Notes: generated by a model not told the origin, from the letters alone. 64,000 bases of DNA from Cynocephalus volans (GCF_027409185.1 NC_084469.1:104037835-104101834), one strand, 5' to 3'; positions 45,230-56,803 are shown, numbered from the stretch's first letter. Numbers and translations are program-made.

Positions 45230-45830
45230 AGACACTTGGAAGACTCGGGAAAACGGGTGAATCCTGAGGACAAAAGAGAGGCAGAGGACCTCCCTCGCTC
45301 GAGCCCCACAGCCAGAGTCGAGGAACCCGCCATCACCGCGCACTTCGGGGACACGCAGGGTTGCCCAGAGAGGGCTCCGGGCTGGGCCGAGGTCGCCGCC
45401 GCAGGGTCGGGACGCCTGGGGTCCCAGTCGCCGGCCCCGCCCCACCCTGCGGCCAGAGGGGGCCGACGGGTCGGAGCGCGGCGCGGCCCGGGTCCCGCGG
45501 CCAGCTCCGACCAGTTCCAACCGGCCCCGCTCCCCGTCTAGGGACGCCCGCCCGACGCTCACCATCTCTTGGCTTCCAGATGTCTTCGCGTCCTCCCAAC
45601 GGCTCCCAAGGCCCGTGACCGTTACAGCGGGACAGGCGCCGCACGAGGCACAGCTCCGCCCGTTACAGACACGTGACTGGCGCTGACCCTGCACGAGAAG
45701 CGGAAGCGACGTCCACGAGCCTTCGCGGCGGCTCTTCTACACCCCTTCCGGCGGCGCGTCTGATTGGACAGTTTCTAAGGTCCCGCCCCCTTCAGTCTGC
45801 GTGACGTAGTTGCCAGAGGTCACGTGGCTT
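45230..45830 (-). promoter_or_regulatory. CpG-island promoter of a KRAB-ZNF gene (copy 2)
   Basis: CpG-dense stretch paralogous to 6720-7320. On the minus strand: CCAAT (attgg near 45762), GC box (cccgccccc near 45781), then exon 1. The gene at 28.3-30.7 kb on the same strand has no other candidate promoter in the window, so I assign this one to it. Confidence 0.75.
45563..45730 (-). CDS. Exon 1 (5' UTR plus ATG) of the 28-45 kb ZNF gene
   Basis: The minus strand reads CCAAGAG-ATG-GTGAGCGTCGGG; ATG lies at 45565-45563 and the donor follows at once. Joined to the KRAB-A exon at 30674 the phase is correct (ATG then GAC). The 5' limit is a guess. Paralogous to the exon at 7079. Confidence 0.65.
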
Positions 45831-46071
45831 ACACAGCCAGATGTCCACAAACCCTGGAGTCTGTCCTGGCCTGGGACATTTGCGCTTAAGAGGAACTTGT
45901 TCCCAGTCCGGAGTGGATATGGCACAGGTGTGCGCAGGGAATTCCAGGCTCGGTTTCCACGTGGAGCGACCCCCTTGTGCAGAGCTCTTGGGAAGTCTGA
46001 ACCCCGCAGCCCTGAACTGGGCTCAGGAATCTTCCCAGGCGTTTTAAAACCTTTAAGACTTGTTCGTTAAA

Positions 46072-46210
46072 GGCCGAGCCCCACGGCGCACTTGGTAGAG
46101 TGCTGCGCTGGGAGCGCGGCGACGCTTCCGCAGCGGGTTCGGATCCTATATAGGACTGACCGGTGCACTCACTGGCTGAGTGCAGGTCACGAAAAACGAC
46201 AAAAAAAAAA
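46072..46210 (+). mobile_element. tRNA-derived SINE, GC-rich type
   Basis: Body GGCCGAGCCCCACGGCGCAC..TTGGTAGAGTGCTGCGCTGG..GGTTCGGATCC, then a poly-A. The 17-bp repeat aagacttgttcgttaaa (one base changed on the right) is at 46055-46071 and 46211-46227. Same subfamily as 5602-5746. Confidence 0.93.
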
Positions 46211-46439
46211 AAGACTTGTTTGTTAAAATTGTCTGGTGTACATTATACACAGCAAGAGGCTTTTTGCTTGTTTATCAGTCTTTGCACACCTAGAACACTT
46301 TGAGCTGTAATAGGCTATGATATCTGTAAGGCAATTGAATTCCTATTTTCACTGATATGTATTAGGAAAACAATAATAGGTTATGTAAATGTAAAATGAA
46401 CATGAAAATTCTTGATACTCTTAACAGATTGGATCAAAT

Positions 46440-46790
46440 TTACTAACCAATATATTTATTTAAACAGCTCTATGAAGATATGCATACCATGTACAATTTA
46501 GTGGGTTTTAGTATATTTACATATATGTGCAATTATTTACCACAGTTAATTTTCATCACCTCACAAGGAATCTTTTGTACCCTTTATCTCTCAATCCTCT
46601 ACTCTACAATCTTCCTCCCCCAAACTCCAGCCCTAGGTAAGCGGTACCCTACTTTCCACCTCTACAGATTCTCCTATTCTAGACTTTCATATTAATAGAA
46701 TCGTGTCTTATGTGGTGTTTGTGAATGACTCTTTTCATTTAGAACAGGTTTTTCAAAGGACATCCACGTTGTAGCATTGTCAAGCTAAAG
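46440..46790 (-). mobile_element. Old L1 3' fragment, minus strand
   Basis: Antisense L1 3' wording: tcctattctagactttcata, ttaatagaatcgtgtcttat, then caggtttttcaaaggacatc and cacgttgtagcattgtcaag. 46228-46439 to its left shows nothing recognisable. Confidence 0.65.
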
Positions 46791-47118
46791 AAAAAGGGAC
46801 ATCAGAGAAAAGTATGTCCTCATATAATGAGTTTATTCAGGAGTAAGCAAAAATGATTGTAATCGGAGATAACATACTACAGCAAGCCACAGATGCACCT
46901 GAAGAGGGGAGGTCAAGGGGAAGTTTTTATTTGGCAAAAAGGCAAAGTTGCCATAAGCTGCTTGGAAACAGTCATTGGTTCCAGAAGCTCAACCTGGAGC
47001 TTCCATGAGTTCATGGGTGGCGACGCTGTTACTGGCAAGTGTTCTTTCAAAAGCAACTAATCTAAATTGTAGTCCTAAAGAAGGATTTTCTTGTGTGTTT
47101 ACTTAGAAAGTCCTTGAG

Positions 47119-47213
47119 GGCTGGCCGGTTAGCTTGTTTGGTTAAAGCACAATGTTATGACACTGAGGTCAAGGCTTCTAATCCCTGTACTGGCCAGCTG
47201 CCAAAAAAAGAAC
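47119..47213 (+). mobile_element. tRNA-Ile-type SINE
   Basis: GGCTGGCCGGTTAGCTTGTT... with a changed B box and a short A tail. The repeat tagaaagtc(c/t)ttgag flanks it at 47104-47118 and 47214-47228. Confidence 0.9.
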
Positions 47214-47242
47214 TAGAAAGTCTTTGAGATAGTCCTTATCTA

Positions 47243-47341
47243 GGGCCGAGCCCGCAGCGCACTCGGATCCTACATAGGAATGGCCAGTGCACTCACCGGC
47301 TGAGCACCGGTCACGAAAAAGACAAAAAAAAAAAAAAAAAA
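47243..47341 (+). mobile_element. tRNA-derived SINE, GC-rich type, internally deleted
   Basis: Starts GGGCCGAGCCCGCAGCGCAC and jumps to TCGGATCCTACATAGG, losing the A-to-B-box interval. Poly-A tail at 47324-47341. The 11-bp repeat agtccttatct lies at 47231-47241 and 47343-47353. Confidence 0.88.
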
Positions 47342-48585
47342 GAGTCCTTATCTTCAGACATACAAGCATGAGGCCTTCTCACCATCAGTTTGTTTGTTTG
47401 TTTGTTTTAGGGGTCTTACAAGAGTGATTTCATCCTGATATCTGCAACTTTCACATCTCCTGCTTTTGATTAAGATCTTTCCCCAGTAGCATTGTGGGTT
47501 AATAAGCCAATAGTCAGGTTTTAAGTGACCCTCAGTGCCAGGATGGATTAATCATGTTAGTTAGTCTTGTCCCACATCGGGGGAAGGACATCAACAGCTG
47601 GAGGTCAGTGTTAAGACCCTTTAAGTCATCTTGAGCAATAAGGAGGCCAGAATAAGAAGCTCTCCGGCATAGTATGCTGCATTTTGTCATTAAGTTTCAT
47701 TTTGTCTGTTCTGTAGGCCTTGGCTGTAATTTCAAGATGAAGGGCTAACATCATTTTGTTAGGAGTGGTGTTTCTGCAAAAATTTGATTGACAAGAGGTA
47801 CACAGTTTAAAAAGGAAAATACAAGGTAAAAAGAACAGCAATAGGACAGCTCCAATTTGCATGATGGTTTTAAGCCATAAACCTAGACTTAGAGGCAACC
47901 AACTGGATAAATCAAATGACCATGTGGGACTGGATGAGATTGGTTGTAGTCATGTGGCTTGGTCTCTTGTTATATGTGTGTCTCAACTTCCCCAGAGGAG
48001 TTTATCCAAGTACAGCATGCAGTACTAGCAACAGGAACAGACGCCACTTTGCTCAGCTAATAGATAATCAAAGGGCAGTTCTGTTATCAAAAACTACTCT
48101 GGCAAGAGAAGCTAAAGAGTGCTTCTGTGCAGCAATGGCCTTTACAGTAGTGTGTGCAAGGTTACCAATGGTGATGGACAGATTTCGAATGAATTCATTA
48201 GCTCAAACTCCACCTGAGGGAAGGATTCTTTGGATGACAGGAACAGCATAGGAAAGTTGAAGATCACCAGGGAGTCCTGAGGGGGTGTTTTGCCCAGTTT
48301 TCTGATGTGGCAGGAGGGGAGCCGCCCAGTGATTACTCCAGTGATTGGTTTCAGATTATGCATTGATAACAGAGTAGTCTATATCCCAACCCATACCGTC
48401 CTCCTGTTACCCTGATATGTAAACATTTGGAGGTCCATACTGAGGTGTCCCATTCACAAAAGTAAATATACTTCATAGAAGTTCAGAAATTTCTTCCATC
48501 TGTGATTTTCTGCATAAGATATACTCCCCTTAATAAGCCAGGGGTTAGTTATGTTACTACATGTTCTTAATAGTCATTCATAAAA

Positions 48586-48662
48586 AAATTCTTTATGCAT
48601 ATGTTACTCCCAAAAATTCTTTATGCATATGTTACTCCCAAAAATTCTTTATGCATATGTTA
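48586..48662. repeat. 28-bp tandem repeat, about 2.8 copies
   Basis: The unit aaaaattctttatgcatatg plus ttactccc is repeated almost without change. Small minisatellite. Confidence 0.85.
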
Positions 48663-48939
48663 GGCAAGTCCTAGTGAATGGTTTATGAGGAATGGCCAAT
48701 TCCATATTTCAGGGGGCCCAATTGGGAGGCCACCAATTTAAGAATATGAGGCAGGCAACAGCAGTTAAGGGTAAATGAGGAAGCTTAATCCTATAAAATG
48801 ATCAAATTACATAACTTGTACAGGTGGTTGGATTTGCAATGTTAGTGAAATTCAATACAGGTCACTAAGGGGTCACTAGAATGATGGACAGATTGATGTT
48901 CTTTATGACAGATCTAATAATCAATAGGATTCTTTCCCC
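48663..48939. other. Unassigned, probably the rest of the ERV fragment
   Basis: No motif; lies between the tandem repeat and L1-like sequence. Confidence 0.3.
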
Positions 48940-49405
48940 CTTCTTGTGGCAATTGATACACTAGAATAGTATTCAGCTTTTTAACAGGACATCCTCTCAC
49001 ATGCTACAGCATGAACGATTCTTAAGGCCATTATGCTAAGTGTAACCAGCCAGTCACAAAAAAGACAAATACTGTAAGATTCCTCTTAGATGAGTCAAGC
49101 AAATTCATAGAGAGAAAACGTAATGGTAGTTTCCAGCAGATGGGGAAAGGAAAAATGAGGAGCTGTTGTGCAATGGCTACAGAGTTTCAGTTTTGCAGGA
49201 TGAAAAAAATCAAGATATCAGTTGCAGAACAAAGTGAATATAGTTGACACGTCTGACACTTAGAAATAACTAAGATGGTAAATTTTTTGTTGTTTTTTTA
49301 TCCCAATTAAAAATTAAAAATGGGGAAAAGGACTTAAATAGACATTTGTACATGAAAACAGACAAATGGCCAATAAGCACATGAAAAAATGCTCAAAATA
49401 ATTTA
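48940..49405 (+). mobile_element. L1 3' fragments, decayed
   Basis: Plus-strand L1 3' wording: tagaatagtattcagcttttt near 48964, gctaagtgtaaccagccagt, ggtagtttccagcaga and, at 49330-49395, aaaggacttaaatagacatt and aatggccaataagcacatga. The second piece belongs further 5' in L1, so these are two fragments. Confidence 0.65.
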
Positions 49406-49409
49406 CTAG

Positions 49410-49488
49410 GCACAAGGAGTCTATACAATGTAGTTTCAGGTGGATATTTACTGCTTTTTTCTCATGTAAAATACTCACCAAAAAAAAT
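49410..49488. other. ZNF promoter-proximal block, copy 3, left of the HIRA insertion
   Basis: gtagtttcaggtggatattt and actgcttttttctcatgtaa match 44695-44740 and, more weakly, 6405-6440. The block resumes at 53495. Confidence 0.6.
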
Positions 49489-52400
49489 CTTTTTTTTTTT
49501 TGGTATCCAATGCGTGTTCATTTATTTTACACTTACAAAAGAAATTGCCCACTCCTTTGCCCCATTCTCCCCCAAAACAGTCTCCTTTTACAAACATTTA
49601 AAACTTAAAACCAAACGAAGATAGACAAGTTAATTTCAGTACAATTATTTTTCAGTGTAGCTGTCATAGTAAGAGTTTAAATTTCCTACAAGTGACCGAT
49701 GTCCAAGTGACTTATAGGGAAATCCTGATTATTGGCCAAAAGGAAAATTCCATATTACAAGTTAGCAAATTCTAGTACAAACATAGTCCATGTGTTGAAA
49801 CAGCTTTTCCTTTATACAGGTCTCAGGTCAGTCTGCTGACTGCATAATACCCAACGTTTTTGGATTCTTGCTCTCACAAATGGCTCATTTGTCATAGCTA
49901 AAGCAGCACAGTCACTAGCAGCAGGGGCTAGTGACTACCCTGGGGCCATGCTGGAGACGGCAGGCCTGGGAGTCCCTCACTGGCCCCAGGATAGCAAGAC
50001 AGAGCCCCAGCCCCAGCTCTGCATGGAGGTCCTGGAGGGAGGGACAAGTTGCCCCTTTCTGAGGAAACATCAGACCCAGGACACAGGGCACGTCCACCCG
50101 AGGAGCTGGGCTGATTCTGGTGCAGGACAGCACATCTCCTGCCAGTGTCTCCTCCTCCCACTGCAGTCTGGCCAGGTGAGAGGTGGCCCTGGGCTTTGTT
50201 GATGGTGAGAATGCGGCCCTGCGCTTGCTGCAGCTGGGACAGGCTGGGGCAGGCTACTTGTCCCTCAGGATATTGAGCTGTTTCTGACACTCGGTGAAGA
50301 ATGGAAATGGAGATTCTGCCCGATGACTGGCAGCAGCTCCTTCAGCAGCTCCCTCTTCTGCAGACTCTCTACTGTGGATTCCCACTGGCTTCCAGTGCAG
50401 TAGTGAACCGGACCCAGTAAGTCCTTGCACATTTCTCAGATTCGGTATTCAAACCCTTCGTTCACGAGGTACCATGCATAGAGGAGGAGCCAATGGCGGT
50501 ACTAATGGCTGGACTGCAGGGTGAGTGCTGCTGCAACCTGGTTCTCTAGGTAGGCCAGGGTGGTCTCCTGCTGCACCACATGAGGCACGGAGAAGAGCCG
50601 GGCAGTATGCCTTCCTGAGTTGCAAGCGCAGCCCTGGATACGGCTAACGGTCCTGAGCACAGCACGGTGTCCTGGGGTGGCAGGCTGCTCCTAAATCCCA
50701 CACACTGGGCCAGGGAGTCCTGCTTGTCAGAAAGCAGGTTCCATGTAGAAAGTGACGGATTAAAACAGTATGCCTTCCCATCAGACAGGTTCATCACTGG
50801 GATTCCATGCTGCGTCGGCAAGATCTGTGATGCCATCATGTCACTTCCTGCCAAGATGGAGTGTAGAGACTCTTCTTTCACCACAACCACCTGCCTGTGA
50901 CCATCCCAGACAGAGTGTGGCCACAGCAGTGAGAGCCATGATGTAGGAGCCTGTACAATGCAAAGTGGAGATTGGGGATGGCAGGAGGATGGGACGGTGG
51001 AGAACACTGACAGCATCCTCTTTTCACAGGCAACACACACCATGTCACAGCTGCCAGCAGCAGTGAGGATCCGGCTGGTGAGCACTGTCTCCCATTCCTT
51101 CCCTTCCCGGTTGCACTTCAGGCAGCTCAGCTTCACACCCCCCATGGCATCACTTCCTTCCCCACCTCCATGTACACGGAGGGGTCGGAGCTCACCTGGA
51201 GGGTGAATGCTCTCTGGGGGCCTGGAATCGGCAGCTTCAGTGCAAGTGTTGGTGCAGACAGACACATGGCCTCCTTCCCAGCAGTCAGGGCAGCCGGAGA
51301 CTGGACAGACACACAGGCATAAGGCGGGAGTCCTTTCAAGGACGCCCTTTCTTCTCTACTGGCTCTACCTCGAGCTCCAGTTTTCTCTTGGCCTACAGGA
51401 CCTTTCCATCACTGTCACTGCTGCTCTCCAGGAGATCCCGAGGCCTCAGCTGTTTCACAAGGTTCTGCTCTTTTAACCTTTCCACAGTTGCGGGAGTCAC
51501 ACTGGTCAAGGCAGGAGCACCTGGCATGGCTCTGGACCACTATGTGAATCGGGAGTCAAACGCTTTCATGGGCTCAATCTGGAACGGGGTCATTAACATG
51601 GGGGGTGACAATGCAGCAGGACTAGAGGTAGTGTTTACACTGTCCTCACTGACAGAATCGCCTGCAGGCCTGGCGCTGGCGACTACCACACGCTCTGTGC
51701 AAGGCTTGGAGGCGCCGAAGGAGTTGGGGGTACTGGAGTCCAGTGGCAGGAGCTGTGAACTGCTGTGAGAGGGCAGCATGGTGCCCACCAGGGAGCCTGA
51801 AAGCGGGATGCTGTTAAAGAACGCCGTGGAGAAGTCCCCAGTGCCAGCTGTGCTATGCAGAACAGTGTGATTCTTCTCCGACCGTCTGCTGTCCCAGTCT
51901 CAACTTGTTTTTTCAAAAGGTTCTTCCTGATGTCTTCCAGACTCTCCCCGTTGACGACACCTGCAACCGAGGCAGCTGAGTCTGTCTCTGGCTGTGGCAC
52001 TCTTCTGATCCAGCTGCTGCTGTTGCTGCCTCCGCTGGTAGCTGAGCATCTCAGGGTTCTCAGTGACAGCTGTGGAGAGCTGGGCCTCGGTCATGATGGC
52101 CAGGCTTTTGCTATAGGTGGACTGCTAGATGCGGCTCTTCTCCTTGCTCAGTGGGTCTCCGAGCTCATCCTGGGAGAAGAGGAATGCTACAGAACAGTCC
52201 ATGGAGCACACCAGGATGCCCAGCCCATTCACAGTCCAGGAAATGTCCATGATGGATTTGTCAAGCAGCTCATGGATGACAACCAGTGGCCATTTGAAAC
52301 ACGTGAGCCAGACAGAGAGCAAGCGGTCCTTGCTGCCAGCAGCACAGCAGCAGTACAGGCAGCTGGGCTTTGCAGAACTCCCATTCTTCTGCTTCTTTTT

Positions 52401-53485
52401 GAAGATTTTAGGGTTTAATTCACAAGAGTCACAGCTTTCTAGTGCCCAGCGAAGTGCATGTTGGTCTTCCAGCCCTCCTTCAATGATCTGGGCAGTGGGG
52501 CCGGAGCTGTTCATGGCGTGGGCAGACACCAAGTAATGCCTGTCAGGTGACCAGCTGAGCCGCAACACATGAATTGTCCCTCCATGCTCGTCAATAGGCT
52601 TGGTGATGCTGGTCTCTAACTGCCAGTCTAGCGTCCTCCACACCTTCAGGCTGCGGTCATCAGCTTGAGAGGCAATGTATTTACCAACAGGGTCCCAAGT
52701 CACCCCTTTCACCAAACCAGAATGACCTCTCAGAGTAGCTAGAATTTCTGGGAATTTCACAGTGTCCCAAATGGCGACAGTGTTATATCCACACTGCATG
52801 AGGCCAGCCAGGTGTCACGGGGAGACCACGCTACATCCATCACATCGCCTGAGTGACTCCGGAGGATGGAGACACAGCGCCACTGCTGCACATTGGCGAG
52901 CTCACCACTGGATGAAGTACGTAGCCCGTGTCCACACCATAATCAGTTTGTCATCTCCGCCAGAAGCTAAATCCATCCCACTGTTTGACCACCGCACACG
53001 GTTCACACATGCTGCCGACTGTCCAAAGACGGTTCTGCGGGCAGGCCGAGTCTTCGGCCGAATAACTCACCCAGGTGTGCAGCCGACATCTGCGCCTTCA
53101 GACAGCAGGCCGAGGGCACTTACCGCCGCACGGGCCTTGTCTTTCTAGTTAGACCCACGTGCGAAGCTTGGGCACGCTGCCAACACGCCAAGCCTGCAAC
53201 GGGCCCCTGTGTAATACCTAAGTGACTGTCCATCTGGCAAAGCATCTTGGGAATATTTTCATCCTCCTGGAGGACTGGAGACATATTCCAGACCACAACC
53301 TCCCCAGAATCCTGTCCTTGTCCTCCAGTTGTGAACTTAGTCCCGTCAGGGTGAATATCAACTGAAAACATCGGTTTGCCATTGTGGTTGACCCAGGTTG
53401 GTTTCAGGAGCTTTATTGTTCGGCTGCTGCTGCCGCCACCACAGCCACATCCCCTGCGCTGCTCCTCGTCCCCAAATAAGTCTTC
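49489..53485 (-). pseudogene. HIRAP: Processed pseudogene of HIRA
   Basis: An intron-poor copy of the HIRA mRNA on the minus strand, with poly-T at 49491-49501 (poly-A tail) and an AATAAA signal (49521-49526). HIRA is the WD40 histone chaperone that deposits H3.3. Recognised: N-terminal KLLKPTWVNHNGKP near 53430 (the start codon has become ATA), ILATLRGHSGLVKG near 52730, YIASQADDRSLKVW near 52670, MTEAQLSTAV near 52090, ESLEDIRKNLLKKQ near 51940, KAFDSRFT near 51550, AFTLQVSSDPS near 51190 and VVVVKEESLHSILAGSD near 50880. It ends with NILRDK and a stop at 50254-50256. Several frameshifts and stops show decay. A 206-bp insert lies at 53012-53217. The symbol is descriptive, not an official name. 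Confidence 0.93.
53012..53217 (-). other. 206-bp GC-rich insert in the HIRA pseudogene, bounded by GT and AG
   Basis: The HIRA reading CAC TTA G | CA TGT GTG AAC is split by 206 bp which, on the minus strand, start GTATTACACAGG and end CAGTCGGCAG. The insert is CpG-rich and has no homology to HIRA coding sequence. Placement between codon bases at an apparent exon junction, with GT and AG edges, suggests retained intron-derived sequence. Confidence 0.65.
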
Positions 53486-53494
53486 TTTTAAAAA

Positions 53495-53720
53495 AACCAT
53501 TTATTGCTCTGTGGGAACATGATAAACAGTTAAAACACTGCAGCGGTTTGAAATGTAGCGTTAACAAATAATTGAAGATGATACTTGAGTTGAAGAGGAA
53601 AAGTCGTCTTTGGGAATGTGGGGAGGGAACCAGAAATGCAGGGAGCTATTCCCAGCACTAGAAAGAGCTAGACTGGGGCAGGAGAAGGCCGACTTTCTTG
53701 ACCAACTTTAGAAAGGCTCC
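53495..53720. other. ZNF promoter-proximal block, copy 3, right part
   Basis: catttattgctctgtggga, cggtttgaaatgtagc, gggaatgtggggagggaac, cactagaaagagctagactg and ggggcaggagaag align with 6475-6660 and 45050-45200. The match ends before any CpG island, so the promoter and exon 1 are absent here. Confidence 0.7.
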
Positions 53721-54439
53721 TCAGAGCCCCCTTCTTGGATAGACCTTGTCCTTGGCCAGCAATGCCCAGTATTGGCAAGAATCCTGCGAAGCCAGTTTTG
53801 ATATCCAATCGAGTTTCTCTTCCCTCACCCTTGATACCTAAAAAGTTCCATCCTCTTCTTCCTCCTGCCCATTGGCTATCAACCTACAGGCGGCCCTGTT
53901 GTATTCAGAATTGAATTCAATCTTTCTTTTCTATAGAAATAGTCTTGACCCAAATGCAGTAATGTTGAATGAAGTCTTCCTCGCCATTTTAAACAAATTT
54001 CCAGTGAAATTATTTTTTAAACAAGGGACAGGGTCAGAGACAAGAAACTGTTTCATGTGCATTTAGAAGACTCAGGAGAGAAAGACCCTGGTCACAGGAA
54101 GAGCTGGGGACCCTACGGGACTTCATGCTAAACACACCTCAGCCTGGTTCTTTGGAGGGATGGAGGTTCCTGAAAGCTCTCCATTACCCACCCCACAGAG
54201 TGTACTGGGATTCTCTCCTGATGACTTCACCCAGCTTCTACCTCACAGTCTAGTTGAGATTCAGGTCTGTGGGCACAGAAATTCCAACAATGGGGCTCCA
54301 GGGTTGAACTCACCACATGAAGTGAAGGAACAGAATGCCTACAAGTCCTTGCTGCCATCTCAGCCCCCAAGCCTGTGTGATAGAGGGCATTAAAATCTAA
54401 GCTGCTTCTTGACACAAATGCCAACCAGATATATATAGC
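53721..54439. other. No recognisable feature
   Basis: No exon, ORF with domain or repeat could be supported. Confidence 0.4.
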
Positions 54440-54640
54440 ATTTGCAGATGTTTCTTCTATTCAGTAGATCTTTTTGTTTATTTTCTTGTGCTGTCCATCA
54501 AGCCACATAAGTTTTTTAATTTTTGAAGTAAAATTATTTATTCTTCCTTTTTTCCAGTGTTTTGATATCATATCTAAGAACCTTTTTCCCAATCCAAAAT
54601 TCTGATGATTTGCGGAGGCAGATTTTTTTATTATCAAGAG
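54440..54640 (-). mobile_element. Old L1 fragment, minus strand
   Basis: gatatcatatctaagaacct near 54566 and tgctgtccatcaagcc-type wording are antisense L1 ORF2 sequence. Decayed. Confidence 0.55.
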
Positions 54641-54739
54641 AGTGAGCTTCCTCTTAGTTTACACAGGAGAAAGTGATTGCCATGTTTAAATAATTCTGTG
54701 GAACGGCAAAGAACTGAAATTCACTATACTATCGAGAGG

Positions 54740-54900
54740 ACAAGAGTATAATACAATAGTATAATACTATACTGTAATACCATTTATATGTTACTATATA
54801 TACTATACACATTATATATTATATATACTAGTCATATATACTAATCATACTATATACTACATACATTATATATACTATATTTGTACCCTACATACTAGAT
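54740..54900. repeat. AT-rich low-complexity repeat
   Basis: Irregular repeats of tactata, tatata and acatta units; about 160 bp with almost no G or C. Confidence 0.85.
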
Positions 54901-54904
54901 AATG

Positions 54905-55794
54905 GTATAAAATATTTTAATATTGTACATGAATATCTCTTTTGAATACGGATACAAAAAGACACAGCAAAATATTAGCATACTGAATTCAGCAATAGAT
55001 TTAAAAGAACTATACCCCATGATCAAGTGGGATTTAACCCTAGAAAGTAATACTTTCACATCTCAAAACCAATTAACGTAATACACCATATTAATAGATT
55101 ACATATAAAAAATCACAATATTATAACAATTGATGGAGAAAAAGACATTTAACAAAGTTCAACATCCCTTCATGATAAAAAAACACTCAATGAAATGAAA
55201 TAAAAGGGAACTGACTTAACATGATATAAGTCACCTATGAAAAACCCACAGCTAAAACTGTATTTGAAGGTGAAAGACTGAACACTTTGAAACTGATAAT
55301 TGACCTTGCCAAAGTTGTAGAATACAAGTTTAATGTTCGAAAATCAATTATTTTTCTAAACGGTTAAGATTAACGATGTGAAAATAAAATTAATAAAACA
55401 AATCCATCAATAATATCACCAAAAATAATAAAATACTTAGGAAGTCATTCAACAAAAAAGTGCAAAATAAATATTCTGAAAACTATAAAAGGTTATTGTA
55501 CAAAATTAATAAAGATCTAAATAAATGGGAAAACATCTCACGTTCATGCAACAGAAGACTTGACATTGTCCAGATGGCCACACTCCCTAAAATGGTTCAT
55601 TTTTTAAACTCTGCTTACAGATTTGATGCAACCCCTATCAGATTCACAGCTGACTTCTTTATAGAAATTGATGAGGTGTTTCAAAAAGTTATATGAAAGG
55701 GCAAAATACACAGAATAGCCAAAGCAATCTGGAAAAAGAACAAAGCAAGAGGAGTCAGATTTTTTTTACTGCAAAACTTACTACTAAGTGTCTT
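54905..55794 (+). mobile_element. Old L1, ORF2 reverse-transcriptase part
   Basis: ccatgatcaagtgggattta near 55017, aaaagacatttaacaaagtt near 55140, ctcccta-aatggttcat near 55581 and gcaacccctatcagattcac near 55629 are L1 ORF2 wording on the plus strand. It continues after an MLT1-like LTR at 56161. Confidence 0.8.
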
Positions 55795-56160
55795 ACATAA
55801 TTTGGGATGCTATCACAGAATAGCTGGAGTCCTAAACAGTAAACATTTATTTTTCATAGTTCTGGAGTCTGAAAGTCTGAGATGAGGCCACCAGCATTGT
55901 CTGGTACCTGTTGAGGGCCTTCTTCCTGCATAAGTCCTCATGTGGCCATTCCTCGGTGCATGCTTGCAGAGGGAGGGCAAGTGACCTCATTATCTCCTCA
56001 TTGTATATGGGCAGTACTCTCATTATGGCTGCTTCTCCCTCATGACCACATCTAACCCTAATTACCTCTCAAAGGTCCTACCTCCAAGTACTGTCACATT
56101 CAGAGTTAAGGCATCATCATATAAATTTTGCTGGGACACAGTCTATCAACACAGTATTGT
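55795..56160 (-). mobile_element. MLT1-like MaLR LTR, minus strand, in L1
   Basis: Antisense MLT1 wording: tttgggatgctatcacagaa, catagttctggagtctgaaa, tcctcatgtggccattcctc, ctaattacctctcaaaggtc and ctgggacacagtctatcaac. The L1 resumes on its right side. Confidence 0.72.
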
Positions 56161-56582
56161 ACCGACAAAGGGAGAGACAAATAGATCAATAGCACAGAAT
56201 AGAGATTCCAGAAATAAAACCATACATTTTTGCTCAGCTGATTATCTAAAATGGTAACAATGATGGGGAATAAATAATCTTTTTAAAAATTGGTACTGGA
56301 ACAACTGTATAGCCACATGCAAAAGAAGGAAATTGAACCCTTAAATTACACTATCTACACAAATTTACCAAAGTGAACCAAAGACCTAAACATAAGAGGC
56401 AAAGTTATAATACTCATAGAAGAAATACAGGTGAAATTATTCATGACCTTGGATTTGGCAAAGAATTCTTAGATAGGACACCGAAACCACAACCAACAAG
56501 AGAGAAAATAGATAATTTGAACTTTATAAAAATTAATCACTTTTGTACTTCAGAGAAGACCATCAAGAAAGTAAAAACAGAG

Positions 56583-56680
56583 GGCTGGCCCGTGGCTCAC
56601 TGGGAGAGCGTGGTGCTGACAACACCAAGTCAAGGGTTAAGATCCCCTTACCAGTCATCTTTAGAAAAAAGAAAGAAAGA
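56583..56680 (+). mobile_element. tRNA-derived SINE, single unit of the dimer type
   Basis: GGCTGGCCCGTGGCTCACTG..GGTTAAGATCCCCTTACCAGTCATC with a (GAAA)n tail. aagaaagtaaaa(a)cag repeats on both sides. Confidence 0.88.
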
Positions 56681-56695
56681 AAGAAAGTAAAACAG

Positions 56696-56803
56696 GCTAG
56701 TGGGTTAGTTCAGTTGATGAGAGCATGGTGTTAATAACACCAAGGTCAAGGGTTCATATTTCCGACCCAACCCGGCCAGCTGCCAAAAAAAAAAAAAAAA
56801 AGG
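56696..56803 (+). mobile_element. tRNA-Ile-type SINE next to the previous one
   Basis: GGCTAGTGGGTTAGTTCAGT..GGTGTTAATAACACCAAGGTCAAGGGTTCATA.. poly-A at 56785-56801. It follows the first SINE after about 15 bases, a common outcome of insertion near an A-rich tail. Confidence 0.85.

Larger units (their letters stand above)
46791..48585 (-). mobile_element. Decayed ERV fragment with env transmembrane region
   Basis: On the minus strand, an env-TM-like part reads AVPVIQRILPSGG (near 48235), then NLAHTTVKAIAAQKHSLASL and ARVVFDNRTAL near 48080, and a hydrophobic anchor QIGAVLLLFFLPCIFLFKL (47790-47870). Stops and shifts are frequent. LTR-like sequence probably lies at 46791-47100. Two SINEs interrupt it at 47119 and 47243. 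Class I is likely from the TM layout. Confidence 0.62.

Noticed and set aside
48586-48662. CRISPR-like array
   Set aside because: Direct 28-bp units have no spacers, and the DNA is mammalian.
50546-51265. Functional HIRA gene fragment with its own exons
   Set aside because: No introns, poly-A tail present, lost start codon and several frameshifts mark a processed pseudogene.
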